This document shows positions 1 through 5,730 of a DNA stretch of 8,317 nt, piece by piece; the first letter of the stretch is position 1, and each line of letters begins with the position of its first letter. Below the pieces are notes generated by a model that did not search any database, was not told the origin of the DNA, and saw only the letters and a list, made by a program, of their open reading frames with translations. The stretch spans positions 1 through 8,317 of the forward strand of contig CAYPEF010000100.1 of the NCBI GenBank assembly GCA_964409675.1, read 5' to 3'. The translations under genes were made by a program, and so were the position numbers. Origin of the DNA: CAYMDD01 sp964409675. GTDB taxonomy: Bacteria; Pseudomonadota; Alphaproteobacteria; Rickettsiales; SXRF01.

Positions 1-55
1 CGATGGTGCCAATGTTACAATGAGGCTTCGAGCGGTTGAATTTCTCTTTGGTCAT
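1..55 (-). CDS. tuf: Elongation factor Tu, N-terminal 18 codons (cut by window edge)
   Basis: Reading leftward from the ATG at 55, the frame gives MTKEKFNRSKPHCNIGTI, which is the conserved start of bacterial EF-Tu just before its first GTP-binding loop (the loop itself lies outside the window). EF-Tu is the cytoplasmic GTPase that delivers aminoacyl-tRNA to the ribosome. A Shine-Dalgarno AGAGGA (60-65) sits 4 nt upstream of the ATG. The gene follows tRNA-Gly by about 90 nt on the same strand, as in the E. coli tRNA-tufB operon, so co-transcription with the tRNA is likely. The Cys in PHCNIG is seen in several alphaproteobacterial EF-Tu proteins. Only the 5' end is visible, so whether this is the sole tuf copy cannot be told. 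Confidence 0.95.
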   Translation of the reverse strand, partial: MTKEKFNRSKPHCNIGTI

Positions 56-88
56 GATGTCCTCTATACGCTAAAATTAAGACGCAAT

Positions 89-100
89 GCGCCTTAGCGC
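89..100 (-). other. Small GC hairpin in the tRNA-Gly to tuf leader
   Basis: The bases GCGC-CTTA-GCGC can form a 4-bp stem with a 4-nt loop, extendable by a wobble pair and an A-T pair. It lies between tRNA-Gly and the tuf start on the presumed joint transcript. It may mark a processing site or leader structure. There is no T-run, so it is not an intrinsic terminator. The stem is short and could be chance. Confidence 0.25.
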
Positions 101-147
101 GTTAGATAGGCTGCAAAGCGCGGAATGTCTAGGGATATTTATCGATT

Positions 148-221
148 TGGAGCGGGTGAAGGGAATCGAACCCTCGTGTTCAGCTTGGAAGGCTGACGTT
201 CTACCATTGAACTACACCCGC
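148..221 (-). tRNA. tRNA-Gly (anticodon TCC), CCA encoded
   Basis: On the minus strand the sequence starts GCGGGTG and ends CACCCGC-T-CCA, giving a perfect 7-bp acceptor stem, discriminator T and an encoded CCA (148-150). The T-arm carries GGTTCGATTCC. The anticodon arm TCAGC-CTTCCAA-GCTGA places TCC in the loop, so it reads GGA/GGG glycine codons. Total length of 74 nt with CCA is normal for tRNA-Gly. It lies directly upstream of tuf on the same strand, as glyT does near tufB in E. coli. In that kind of operon tRNA-Tyr is the neighbour just upstream; here it is more than 5 kb away. Confidence 0.97.
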
Positions 222-299
222 GCCGGAAAGCGCTCATCCTTAATATGGAAACAGGCGGATTTCAATGCAAAAAACCGCTTTTTGCGTGGGCGGCAGCAG

Positions 300-779
300 C
301 TATTGCGCGATTTTTTCCTCCAGCGCCATCGCCTGCAGGTCGCCGCGCCAGCTATTGTTGCCGCTTAAGGAAATGGCGGTTTCAATGTCCTTGCGCGCCT
401 GGGGGAACTGGCGCAGCAGGCGATAGCCGGTGCCGCGCTGGTAATAAAGCCGTGCGTTCTGCGGCTGGTCTTTCAGCTTCATCTCGGTCAGGCGAACGGC
501 CATTACGGCATCGGATTGGCTGGCGGCGACATTGCCCAGCTCGCGCCGTACCACGCTGCGCTGCAGATAGGCTTCGATAAACCCGTCATTCATGCCGATG
601 ACTTGGGAATAGAGGGCTTCCGCTTCGCGGAACTGGTTTTTCATTACATACTGGGCTGCTTGCAGCATGGCTTTCTGCTCGGGGCCGATGCTGATGCCGT
701 TGAATACGATCGCTGCCTGAGCGGGCGCGGTCTGCGCCATCAGAAAAAGCATAAGAATAATAATGATTTTATACAGCAT
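300..779 (-). CDS. Exported small TPR-repeat protein
   Basis: This 159-aa protein begins with a signal peptide: K4, a hydrophobic run over residues 5-14, and a likely cleavage after AQA (residue 22). The mature part is helical, with about three tetratricopeptide repeats near residues 36-65, 68-101 and 109-140; the second and third carry the typical small/aromatic pattern (YLQRSVVRRELGN, YYQRGTGYRLLRQFPQA). TPRs are protein-binding scaffolds, so a periplasmic adaptor role is inferred; the partner is unknown. The ATG at 779 starts a convincing signal peptide but has no Shine-Dalgarno before it, and a possible promoter lies so close that the mRNA could be leaderless. It points toward tRNA-Gly and tuf, with about 80 nt between. 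Family assignment is solid at the TPR level only. Confidence 0.85.
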   Translation of the reverse strand: MLYKIIIILMLFLMAQTAPAQAAIVFNGISIGPEQKAMLQAAQYVMKNQFREAEALYSQVIGMNDGFIEAYLQRSVVRRELGNVAASQSDAVMAVRLTEMKLKDQPQNARLYYQRGTGYRLLRQFPQARKDIETAISLSGNNSWRGDLQAMALEEKIAQ

Positions 780-786
780 AAAGGCG

Positions 787-815
787 TTTATAATCTAAGC
801 CCTGTATCAGGTGAA
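787..815 (-). promoter_or_regulatory. Possible promoter of the TPR gene, implying a leaderless transcript
   Basis: On the minus strand, TTCACC (815-810) and TATAAA (792-787) are separated by 17 nt, a 4/6 and 5/6 fit to the sigma70 elements. The predicted start of transcription would fall at about 780, right at the ATG (779). The absence of any Shine-Dalgarno there agrees with a leaderless message, but the -35 is weak. Confidence 0.3.
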
Positions 816-1022
816 GCAGATAAATGAAATTCAGCGTATCAGGGGCAAAATGTATACATGCAATGGCTGATCGCCAATGGGTAAAGAAGCAAAATTATGA
901 TATTGCGTTCAGGTGAAATCCTCTTTGCTAGGTCTAGGAAAGCTCCAGAGAAAAGGAAGGGGGATGCCTATCCGGGGTATGGGTATATAATTGATATGAA
1001 ATAATTATTTTGCCGTTCGTGC

Positions 1023-1042
1023 TTATATAATGCATGACATGC
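1023..1042 (+). promoter_or_regulatory. Candidate porin promoter -10 region with adjacent dyad
   Basis: A consensus TATAAT lies at 1026-1031, overlapping an alternative extended -10 (TGC followed by TTATAT, 1020-1028). No good -35 is seen at the right spacing. Immediately downstream is the perfect dyad GCATG-A-CATGC (1032-1042), at or just after the predicted transcription start, a position suited to repressor binding. Transcription would begin about 55-60 nt before the porin ATG at 1096. Confidence 0.35.
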
Positions 1043-1095
1043 TGGCGATTATCTGTTACCAGCGCCTAAGCGTAAAGCAACTGCAGGGGGCATGT

Positions 1096-2400
1096 ATGAA
1101 AAATATTTATCGCACCGTATTTACATCTTGGGTAATGGCTTCCTGCTCCTCGGTATCACTGGCCGCAAACCCGTTTGACGACCCGCCGCAGGTGGCGGCG
1201 CCCGCCCAGGTGAAGGCGGTCACGCCGGCGCCGGCCACACCGGTTTCTTTCGATAAAAAGGGGCTGCATGTTTCAGCGGCGGATGGGCTGGTGAAATTCA
1301 ACGTATTCGGCTGGTGGCAGCTTGATCACCGTACTTTCATGGATGACAGCCGCACCTCCACCGGCAATGAATTCCGCACGCGCCGCCTGCGTCCCTATAT
1401 GGAACTCAAAATGTTCGGCGATTTGCTAACTTACCGGCTGACGCCCGACTTCGCCGGGCCGGTGGACCGGTTTGTCTATAACTACCTGAACGTGAATGTG
1501 GATCCCGCTTTCCAGCTGCGCTTCGGCAAGTTCATTGCCCCGCAGGAACTGGAAACGCCGCAGCCTGACCCGGCTACCTTCATGATTGAGCGCGGCTTGC
1601 CGGTGTACCTGACCTCCGCGCGTGATGTGGGGGCCATGGCGTTCGGCAAGCTGTTCGATAAGCAGCTGGAATACGGCATTGCCGTAGTGCATGGCAGCCC
1701 TGACAATACGCTGCTTGACGCTAATGGAGACAATAACTATGACCTGGCTGGACGGTTGTTCGGCTATCCGCTAAAGCAGATGGATTCTTCCTGGGCCAAA
1801 TGCTTCGGTGTTGGTATCGGCGCCACCGGCGGACAGCATGAGGGGCGCACCAGCCGTAGCCTGCTGCCTCGCTACCCCACCATCGGCCAGCAGACTATGT
1901 TTAGCTATACGGGAGGTTCCTATGCCAACGGTACCGCCTGGCGTTTCATTCCGCAGGCCAACTGCTATCATGGTCCCTTTGCTGTGCAGACCGAATACGT
2001 CTTCTCCGGGCAGGAAGTGCAGAACGCGGCTAACAGCCGCAACCTGGTGCACCGCGCCTGGGAACTTTCGGGCACCTATGTGCTGACCGGGGAGGATGTG
2101 ACCTATGAGGGGATTACCCCCAAAGAAGACTTTAATCCCATGAACGGACGCTACGGCGCATTTGCGGTGGCGGCGCGTGTCAGTCAGTTCATCGCGGATG
2201 CGGATAGTTTTCCCGTGTTTGCCAACCCAGCATCCTCGGTGCGGCGGGCCAATAATATCGGCATCGGCTTTAATTGGTGGCTGACCTATAATCTGGGCTT
2301 CTCCGCCAATTATGATTTCACCTCCTTCGACCGCGGCGCTGCGGCGGGCGATCGCCCAGACGAGCAGCTGGTGCTGACGCGCATGCAGGTGCGCTTCTAG
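1096..2400 (+). CDS. Outer-membrane porin, OprP/OprO (phosphate-selective) family
   Basis: The 434-aa product has a signal peptide (K2; cleavage probably after SLA, residue 23), a Pro/Ala-rich linker (about 26-50), then a beta-barrel of alternating residues ending in Phe434, the usual BAM recognition signal. Family hallmarks are RRLRPYMELKMFGDL (97-110) followed by TPDFAG, LRFGKFIAPQELE (141-153), the TGED..YEGI..KEDFNP and GRYGAF block (331-356), and the C-terminal IGFNWWLTYNL...DRPDEQLVLTRMQVRF. Members form trimeric channels for phosphate, polyphosphate or other anions; the substrate here is not shown. The ATG at 1096 is preferred over an upstream in-frame ATG at 1030 because it has AGGGGG (1085-1090) 5 nt before it and starts the signal peptide. 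Two cysteines in the mature barrel (236, 290) are uncommon for a porin. It converges on the next gene with only 24 bp between. Confidence 0.9.
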   Translation: MKNIYRTVFTSWVMASCSSVSLAANPFDDPPQVAAPAQVKAVTPAPATPVSFDKKGLHVSAADGLVKFNVFGWWQLDHRTFMDDSRTSTGNEFRTRRLRPYMELKMFGDLLTYRLTPDFAGPVDRFVYNYLNVNVDPAFQLRFGKFIAPQELETPQPDPATFMIERGLPVYLTSARDVGAMAFGKLFDKQLEYGIAVVHGSPDNTLLDANGDNNYDLAGRLFGYPLKQMDSSWAKCFGVGIGATGGQHEGRTSRSLLPRYPTIGQQTMFSYTGGSYANGTAWRFIPQANCYHGPFAVQTEYVFSGQEVQNAANSRNLVHRAWELSGTYVLTGEDVTYEGITPKEDFNPMNGRYGAFAVAARVSQFIADADSFPVFANPASSVRRANNIGIGFNWWLTYNLGFSANYDFTSFDRGAAAGDRPDEQLVLTRMQVRF

Positions 2401-2405
2401 CAGGC

Positions 2406-2419
2406 TGCCCGCCCGGGCA
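2406..2419. other. GC hairpin between convergent genes
   Basis: TGCCC-GCCC-GGGCA forms a 5-bp GC stem in the 24-bp gap between the porin and the convergent membrane-protein gene. There is no T-run on either side, so it is at best a weak or Rho-assisted end point for both transcripts. Confidence 0.3.
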
Positions 2420-2424
2420 CCGGC

Positions 2425-3015
2425 TTAACGGCGGCGGAAGCTGATATGGTGGCTGACGTCCGGCGAGCGGTCGCGGTGATCGCCGCCCACTGTGCCCATC
2501 CACCAGGCGGCAACGCCCGAGACAACCGAGGTGGCGGCCACGGCAAAGCCGAAGATAATGCCTGATTTACGGGCAAAGTCCTCCGGAATGCTGGCATCGG
2601 GAACGGGCGTCGTGCCCGTCTGCGCGGCCATGGCGGTGAAGAAGCCAACCACGGTGACTGCGGCGATGGTCACCAGCATGCTGGTGGCCCACACCAGAAG
2701 CCCGTGCGCGCCGTCGCGTATCTCGCGCTCGTGCGTTGCCGCGCTGCTGACCGGGGCGCGCATGCGCCCGGCCAGGTAGCCCCCGGCCATAGAGGCCATC
2801 AGCTGCGTCCACAGCAGCCATATCCCGACGGCAATGACGCGCCAGGTGCGGTGCTCGCCGGCATAGGTAAGCGTGCGCATGGCGGTAAGGCCAAGCGCGC
2901 TGCCGAATTGCAGCAGCACGACCGACACCGCGCAGGCCAGAATCGTTCCGGCGATTACCGCGCTCCATTCCACGTAGGATGGCGTGGGGAGGGCGGAAGA
3001 AGTGAGTGTGGTCAT
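2425..3015 (-). CDS. Four-helix inner-membrane protein of unknown function (alphaproteobacterial type)
   Basis: The 196-aa product has four hydrophobic segments at about residues 17-43, 59-83, 103-130 and 151-174. The loop after helix 2 reads GGYLAGRMR and is followed by charged residues and DGAHGLLVWA, and the tail has GGDHRD then a basic end. I recognise this pattern from uncharacterised integral membrane proteins of alphaproteobacteria but know no function. The start is the ATG at 3015, with AGGAGG (3021-3026) 5 nt upstream; a GTG at 3021 overlaps that Shine-Dalgarno and is rejected. The upstream 24-codon gene ends inside the same Shine-Dalgarno, so the two are almost certainly translated from one message. 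Base composition is GC-rich like the backbone genes. A membrane-stress or envelope role would be a guess. Confidence 0.8.
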   Translation of the reverse strand: MTTLTSSALPTPSYVEWSAVIAGTILACAVSVVLLQFGSALGLTAMRTLTYAGEHRTWRVIAVGIWLLWTQLMASMAGGYLAGRMRAPVSSAATHEREIRDGAHGLLVWATSMLVTIAAVTVVGFFTAMAAQTGTTPVPDASIPEDFARKSGIIFGFAVAATSVVSGVAAWWMGTVGGDHRDRSPDVSHHISFRRR

Positions 3016-3024
3016 ATGCACCTC

Positions 3025-3099
3025 CTACCGGATGCCTAAAAAGGACAGGATGGCCAATACCACCACCACCAGCCCTACCAGATAAATAACTCCGTTCAT
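3025..3099 (-). CDS. 24-residue single-pass membrane peptide
   Basis: An ATG at 3099 opens a 24-codon frame: MNGVIYLVGL, then four valines and LAILSFLGI, ending in Arg and TAG. Residues 4-23 form one uninterrupted transmembrane helix with a single positive charge at the C-terminus. Translation is well supported: AGGAG (3106-3110) lies 6 nt before the ATG. The TAG stop (3025-3027) overlaps the AGGAGG of the four-helix gene downstream, a sign of tight translational coupling. I recall similar one-helix peptides in alphaproteobacteria but no function. It may be a regulatory or assembly subunit of the four-helix protein. It is short enough to be missed by routine gene calling. Confidence 0.72.
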   Translation of the reverse strand: MNGVIYLVGLVVVVLAILSFLGIR

Positions 3100-3406
3100 G
3101 TGAATCTCCTACGTTAGGTTGAATGAAAGTCAGTGCAGGAATTGGTAAGGATGAGCGTGTAAAAATTCTGCCGCTATCAATGGTTACACGTGCATATGGA
3201 GCATGATGCACACAGGGGAAATCCGTTATGGATCTATAAATCCATATGATGGTTAATCTCATTATATAAGAGATGCAAAACAGTGAAGGCGGTATGAATT
3301 GAAATGTAACTAAGCAAAAAATCTATATAAATCCCGATTGTCTGTGCCTGCAATTGCTTCAAACCAGATGCATTCACTTCTTGAAATTAAAATGCCAAGA
3401 TCGGTA
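3100..3406. other. AT-rich intergenic region rich in small dyads
   Basis: No gene is seen in these 307 bases. The stretch must hold the promoter of the small-peptide/four-helix operon (minus strand) and the end of the Nudix operon transcript arriving from the right. A minus-strand TATAAT (3266-3261) is present, but the only -35-like sequence (TTCACT, 3287-3282) is 15 nt away and weak. Two dyads are visible: TATGGAT/ATCCATA (3227-3246) and TGCAT/ATGCA (3191-3210). No intrinsic terminator with a T-run is seen after the Nudix gene. Confidence 0.45.
3227..3246. repeat. Inverted repeat TATGGAT-N6-ATCCATA
   Basis: Two perfect 7-bp arms flank a 6-nt spacer. It lies on the 3' side of the candidate -10 of the minus-strand small-peptide operon (within its leader), so it could be an operator or an RNA leader hairpin. 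AT-rich sequence makes a chance dyad possible. Confidence 0.35.
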
Positions 3407-5068
3407 CTACCTGTGCCGTTTTGCTACAACGGTTGTACTTTCACGAGAAGTTTTTGCCGCGTGGCTAGTGCTCTTTGCCGCCAATGTTTCTTTGATTAAT
3501 TCCAAGTGATCTGGGATTCCGATTACGCTCTGATCTAGCGTAGCAACATCCCTGCGCTCTACGTCTTCGGCTAGGGCATAACTGGCCAGATCAGGGACCG
3601 AAAATGCAACGGCTTGAGTGGAAACCATGAAAAGCTCGCCTTTGTTAATACCATATTCAGGCATATCTGAGCGCGCTTCCCGCACATCAAATGGTCGGTT
3701 CGTATGGCGCTTGCCAATCAGCGTTCCTTTAAGTTTATCGATTGGAATCCCCGTTCGCCTTGCTGCTACACTGGCTGCAGCCTCGATGCCTGATAGGGGA
3801 CTTTTACCTGCGTCAGGTTTTAAAAATGCCCCTGGCAAAGCGAGCCTATCCGTCCCGGGGTCTTTTTCCCGCTTGATAAGCAGGACTTCTTTGCCATGAG
3901 GGTCGGTAATGACGGCATCCACGGCATGAATGACATGTGCCTTGACCTCAGTGCCATTGGCTAGGGTCACATTTCCCAAATGATGGGCGGCTTCAGTAGG
4001 ATCGCCGGAAATTTTTCTGGTTTTGGCAAGATTCCCGGCAAGACGCACCACTTCTTTACATGCCGTCTGGTTCTCTACCATCCAGCTTCCGGTTAAATTG
4101 CTGATAGCGCCGATATGCTTGGCCAGCAATTGCAGGATGGAATGAACGGTATACTTATCTGCCTTTCGCTCTTTAACCAGATGCATGAATTTATCCTGGT
4201 TAAATTGGCCTGCATCGTCGATGCAATTAATATTTTTGAGCAGATTCCTCAGCGCCTCTCCGCTTCGGAAAACTAAAGGCTGATCAGGTTCGACCGACTC
4301 CGTTTCAGAAACAGTCTCTAATCCTTTGCTTGCCTGTAAGTGGTAGGTCCACCTTTTAATGCCCACTAAATCTTCTTTTCTGGCGGGAAAATCTTTTTTT
4401 CTGCCCTTAATGTAGTACTGGCCATCCTCGTTTCTGGAAACGTAGCTGGTGCGAATCTTTGGGTCACGATGATATAATTCGATCTGCTCAATAGGCTTTA
4501 TCGAAAGAAAATCTTTTAATTTTATGGCATACACCCCGGCCACTTCATGTCGATCGGATTGTATTTTTCCCAATTTTTCAAAGGTGTTTACGTCAAAGAA
4601 CGATGAAAAAAGCGATACCAGATAGCCTGTTGGGGTAAGCAGTCTGCTTTCTGAACCTGTAAGCAGATAAAGTTGGCTGAGGGGAACGCCATATTCTTCC
4701 CGGCCCTCGCGGGCCGCGGTCATAAAAGGCATCTCCATGTCGAGTATCGTACCGGTGGCTGCTGCTACATGCTTGTCTGCAAGATGCGCAGTGCCCATTT
4801 CCTGCGCTCCTTGTGGAACCACCAGATAGTCAGCCTTGCCACCGAACGGGCAGAGCTCGCCAGGATAAGCCGGAGCTTTGCTGGAGCGGCGTGATAGCAC
4901 CAGGTAAGGTTCATGATTGATAATGGCGAATGTGAACATCTGCGAAGCAGGAATTGGCGGGCCTGGTAATATGCCTATCTGGTCACGCATATACCCTGCA
5001 TCGTGATCAATAACAGGAATTCCGTCTTTCTCGAGTGTCGACTCATCAAAGCCGAGCTTCTTACCCAT
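3407..5068 (-). CDS. Large protein with two Nudix-like domains; first has an intact Nudix box, second is degenerate
   Basis: The 553-aa protein has an N-terminal Nudix fold (about 43-200): after PFGGKAD (74-80) comes an extra segment of roughly 27 residues, then the full Nudix box spacing G106-x5-E112-x7-R120-E121-x-x-E124-E125-x-G127-V128, with Gly in place of the first hydrophobic position. Such boxes bind Mg and hydrolyse nucleoside diphosphates linked to another group; the substrate here is unknown. A helical middle (about 265-375) links to a second Nudix-like domain (about 378-515) with LALPGAFLKPDAG and a TGI turn, but where REUxEE is expected it reads S433-V-A-A-R437-R438, so it should not be catalytic. 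The layout NRPFDVREARS...GINKGELF recalls ADP-ribose-type Nudix domains. The tail is basic and low in complexity. It overlaps the 84-aa gene upstream by 8 nt, with AAGGG 9 nt before the ATG. Base composition is AT-richer than the backbone. Confidence 0.8.
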   Translation of the reverse strand: MGKKLGFDESTLEKDGIPVIDHDAGYMRDQIGILPGPPIPASQMFTFAIINHEPYLVLSRRSSKAPAYPGELCPFGGKADYLVVPQGAQEMGTAHLADKHVAAATGTILDMEMPFMTAAREGREEYGVPLSQLYLLTGSESRLLTPTGYLVSLFSSFFDVNTFEKLGKIQSDRHEVAGVYAIKLKDFLSIKPIEQIELYHRDPKIRTSYVSRNEDGQYYIKGRKKDFPARKEDLVGIKRWTYHLQASKGLETVSETESVEPDQPLVFRSGEALRNLLKNINCIDDAGQFNQDKFMHLVKERKADKYTVHSILQLLAKHIGAISNLTGSWMVENQTACKEVVRLAGNLAKTRKISGDPTEAAHHLGNVTLANGTEVKAHVIHAVDAVITDPHGKEVLLIKREKDPGTDRLALPGAFLKPDAGKSPLSGIEAAASVAARRTGIPIDKLKGTLIGKRHTNRPFDVREARSDMPEYGINKGELFMVSTQAVAFSVPDLASYALAEDVERRDVATLDQSVIGIPDHLELIKETLAAKSTSHAAKTSRESTTVVAKRHR

Positions 5069-5315
5069 GAAAGAGCGCCCTTATATCTTCCGGCGGGTCT
5101 TCTTCAAAACCGTAATAAAGAATATTGCCTATGTCGCCAATGGTCATGTCCAGCTTGCGTTGATGCTCTTGGGCAATTTTAAGTCTGCGAAGGGTATCGG
5201 GCGTGGATTGCACATACGCATAAAACGGGCTGCCGTCTTCACTTCGGCACTTAATAAATAGTATGGAATTGGCTTCATTGACCAAAAAAGCATCTTGAGA
5301 GGAAATGCCAGTCAT
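5061..5315 (-). CDS. 84-aa protein of unknown family, first gene of the Nudix operon
   Basis: I do not recognise this family. The protein is soluble-looking: a possible small beta-sheet (residues about 15-36, with ILFIKCRSEDGSPFYAYV), a basic helix (TLRRLKIAQEHQRKL, about 41-55), then IGDIGNILYYGFEEDPPEDI with an acidic end. No signal peptide or membrane segment is seen. Its TAA stop lies inside the start of the Nudix gene (overlap ATGGGTAA, 5061-5068), so the two are very likely coupled and expressed together. The ATG at 5315 lacks a strong Shine-Dalgarno, but no better in-frame start exists before an upstream stop, and the promoter at 5365-5392 lies about 40 nt before it. A role as partner, regulator or antitoxin-like inhibitor of the Nudix protein is inference from gene order only. 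Confidence 0.72.
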   Translation of the reverse strand: MTGISSQDAFLVNEANSILFIKCRSEDGSPFYAYVQSTPDTLRRLKIAQEHQRKLDMTIGDIGNILYYGFEEDPPEDIRALFHG

Positions 5316-5364
5316 TCCAATTGCCCACGGGTTAGTAAATATTCTAATAATTGCTAAGTGCTAA

Positions 5365-5392
5365 TCTATAAATAAACATTAAATAATGTCAA
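5365..5392 (-). promoter_or_regulatory. Sigma70-type promoter of the 84-aa/Nudix operon
   Basis: On the minus strand a perfect -35 TTGACA (5392-5387) is followed after 16 nt by TATAGA (5370-5365), 4/6 of the -10 consensus; ATAGAT one base on is an alternative with 17-nt spacing. Transcription would begin near 5358, leaving a leader of about 40 nt before the ATG at 5315. This is the best promoter match in the window and is correctly oriented and placed. Confidence 0.6.
5376..5389. repeat. Dyad inside the Nudix operon promoter
   Basis: ACATTA-AA-TAATGT is a dyad with perfect 6-bp arms that lies in the promoter spacer and overlaps the -35. A regulator bound here would block RNA polymerase, so it is a plausible operator. 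A second perfect dyad, ATGAT-T-ATCAT (5404-5414), lies 11 bp upstream of the -35 and resembles a half Fur box (ATTATCA) but not a full one. Confidence 0.35.
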
Positions 5393-5730
5393 CGGATTTG
5401 TAGATGATTATCATTTTTAAATGCGGGGTGATGCATCTGAGTTACCAAGCCATTTTGGCTAAATACTGACTTCATCAGGCGAATTATGTAACATCAAGCA
5501 TTTACATCCCAGCTCATAGGGCTGCTAGTCGTTTATCTTAAGTCGACATGGTCTCCATTCGAACATGTTCAACTGCTTTAGCGATTGCCTACTGATTTCT
5601 AATAAGAGGGATATCTATCTGGAGAGGAATGCTTATATTAATTCTGAATGACGATGCTGCTTACTACCATAGGCAAGGATATAATAAGATTCTTGAGTGA
5701 GAATAATGGAACATACTGAGAGAAAAAATA

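Larger units (their letters stand above)
780..1095. other. Divergent intergenic region between TPR gene and porin
   Basis: This 316-base AT-rich stretch separates two divergent genes and must hold both promoters. It contains the candidate TPR promoter at its left end, and a TATAAT plus a small GCATG-A-CATGC dyad at its right end. A 30-codon plus-strand frame (824-916) has no good Shine-Dalgarno or recognisable product, so it is not called. I see no clear PhoB box, which might have been expected upstream of a phosphate-selective porin. Confidence 0.5.
5316..5730. other. Noncoding AT-rich region between Nudix operon and tRNA-Tyr
   Basis: These 415 bases hold the Nudix operon promoter and its dyads at the low-coordinate end. 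The rest has no gene I can support. A T-run follows directly after the CCA of tRNA-Tyr on the minus strand. A 23-codon plus-strand frame with a Shine-Dalgarno-like GGAG is treated as a finding, not a gene. I see no integrase fragment and no second copy of a tRNA 3' end. Confidence 0.5.

Noticed and set aside
11..17. Lipoprotein signal for the porin (Cys17 in VMASC)
   Set aside because: These window bases are only a placeholder position; in the protein the Cys is inside the hydrophobic part of an ordinary signal peptide, lacks a good lipobox Leu, and the mature protein is a beta-barrel ending in Phe.
267..285. Hairpin GCAAAAA/TTTTTGC between the TPR gene and tRNA-Gly as a terminator
   Set aside because: The stem is mostly A-T and no T-run follows the stem on the minus strand. 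A GCGG/CCGC pairing followed by five T's would terminate plus-strand transcription, but no plus-strand gene ends here.
222..299. Promoter for tRNA-Gly
   Set aside because: TTGAAA and TATTAA are present on the minus strand but only 14 nt apart, and other combinations match poorly, so no promoter is called; one is likely to exist nearby or the tRNA is read from the TPR transcript.
824..916. 30-codon plus-strand frame in the TPR/porin intergenic region
   Set aside because: No adequate ribosome site, no hydrophobic or domain pattern, and no promoter at the right place.
1030..1095. N-terminal extension of the porin from the upstream in-frame ATG at 1030
   Set aside because: It has no Shine-Dalgarno, overlaps the candidate -10, and would bury the signal peptide; the ATG at 1096 has AGGGGG and starts a proper signal peptide.
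3016..3021. GTG start at 3021 for the four-helix protein
   Set aside because: The GTG overlaps the AGGAGG ribosome site, while the ATG at 3015 is spaced 5 nt from it.
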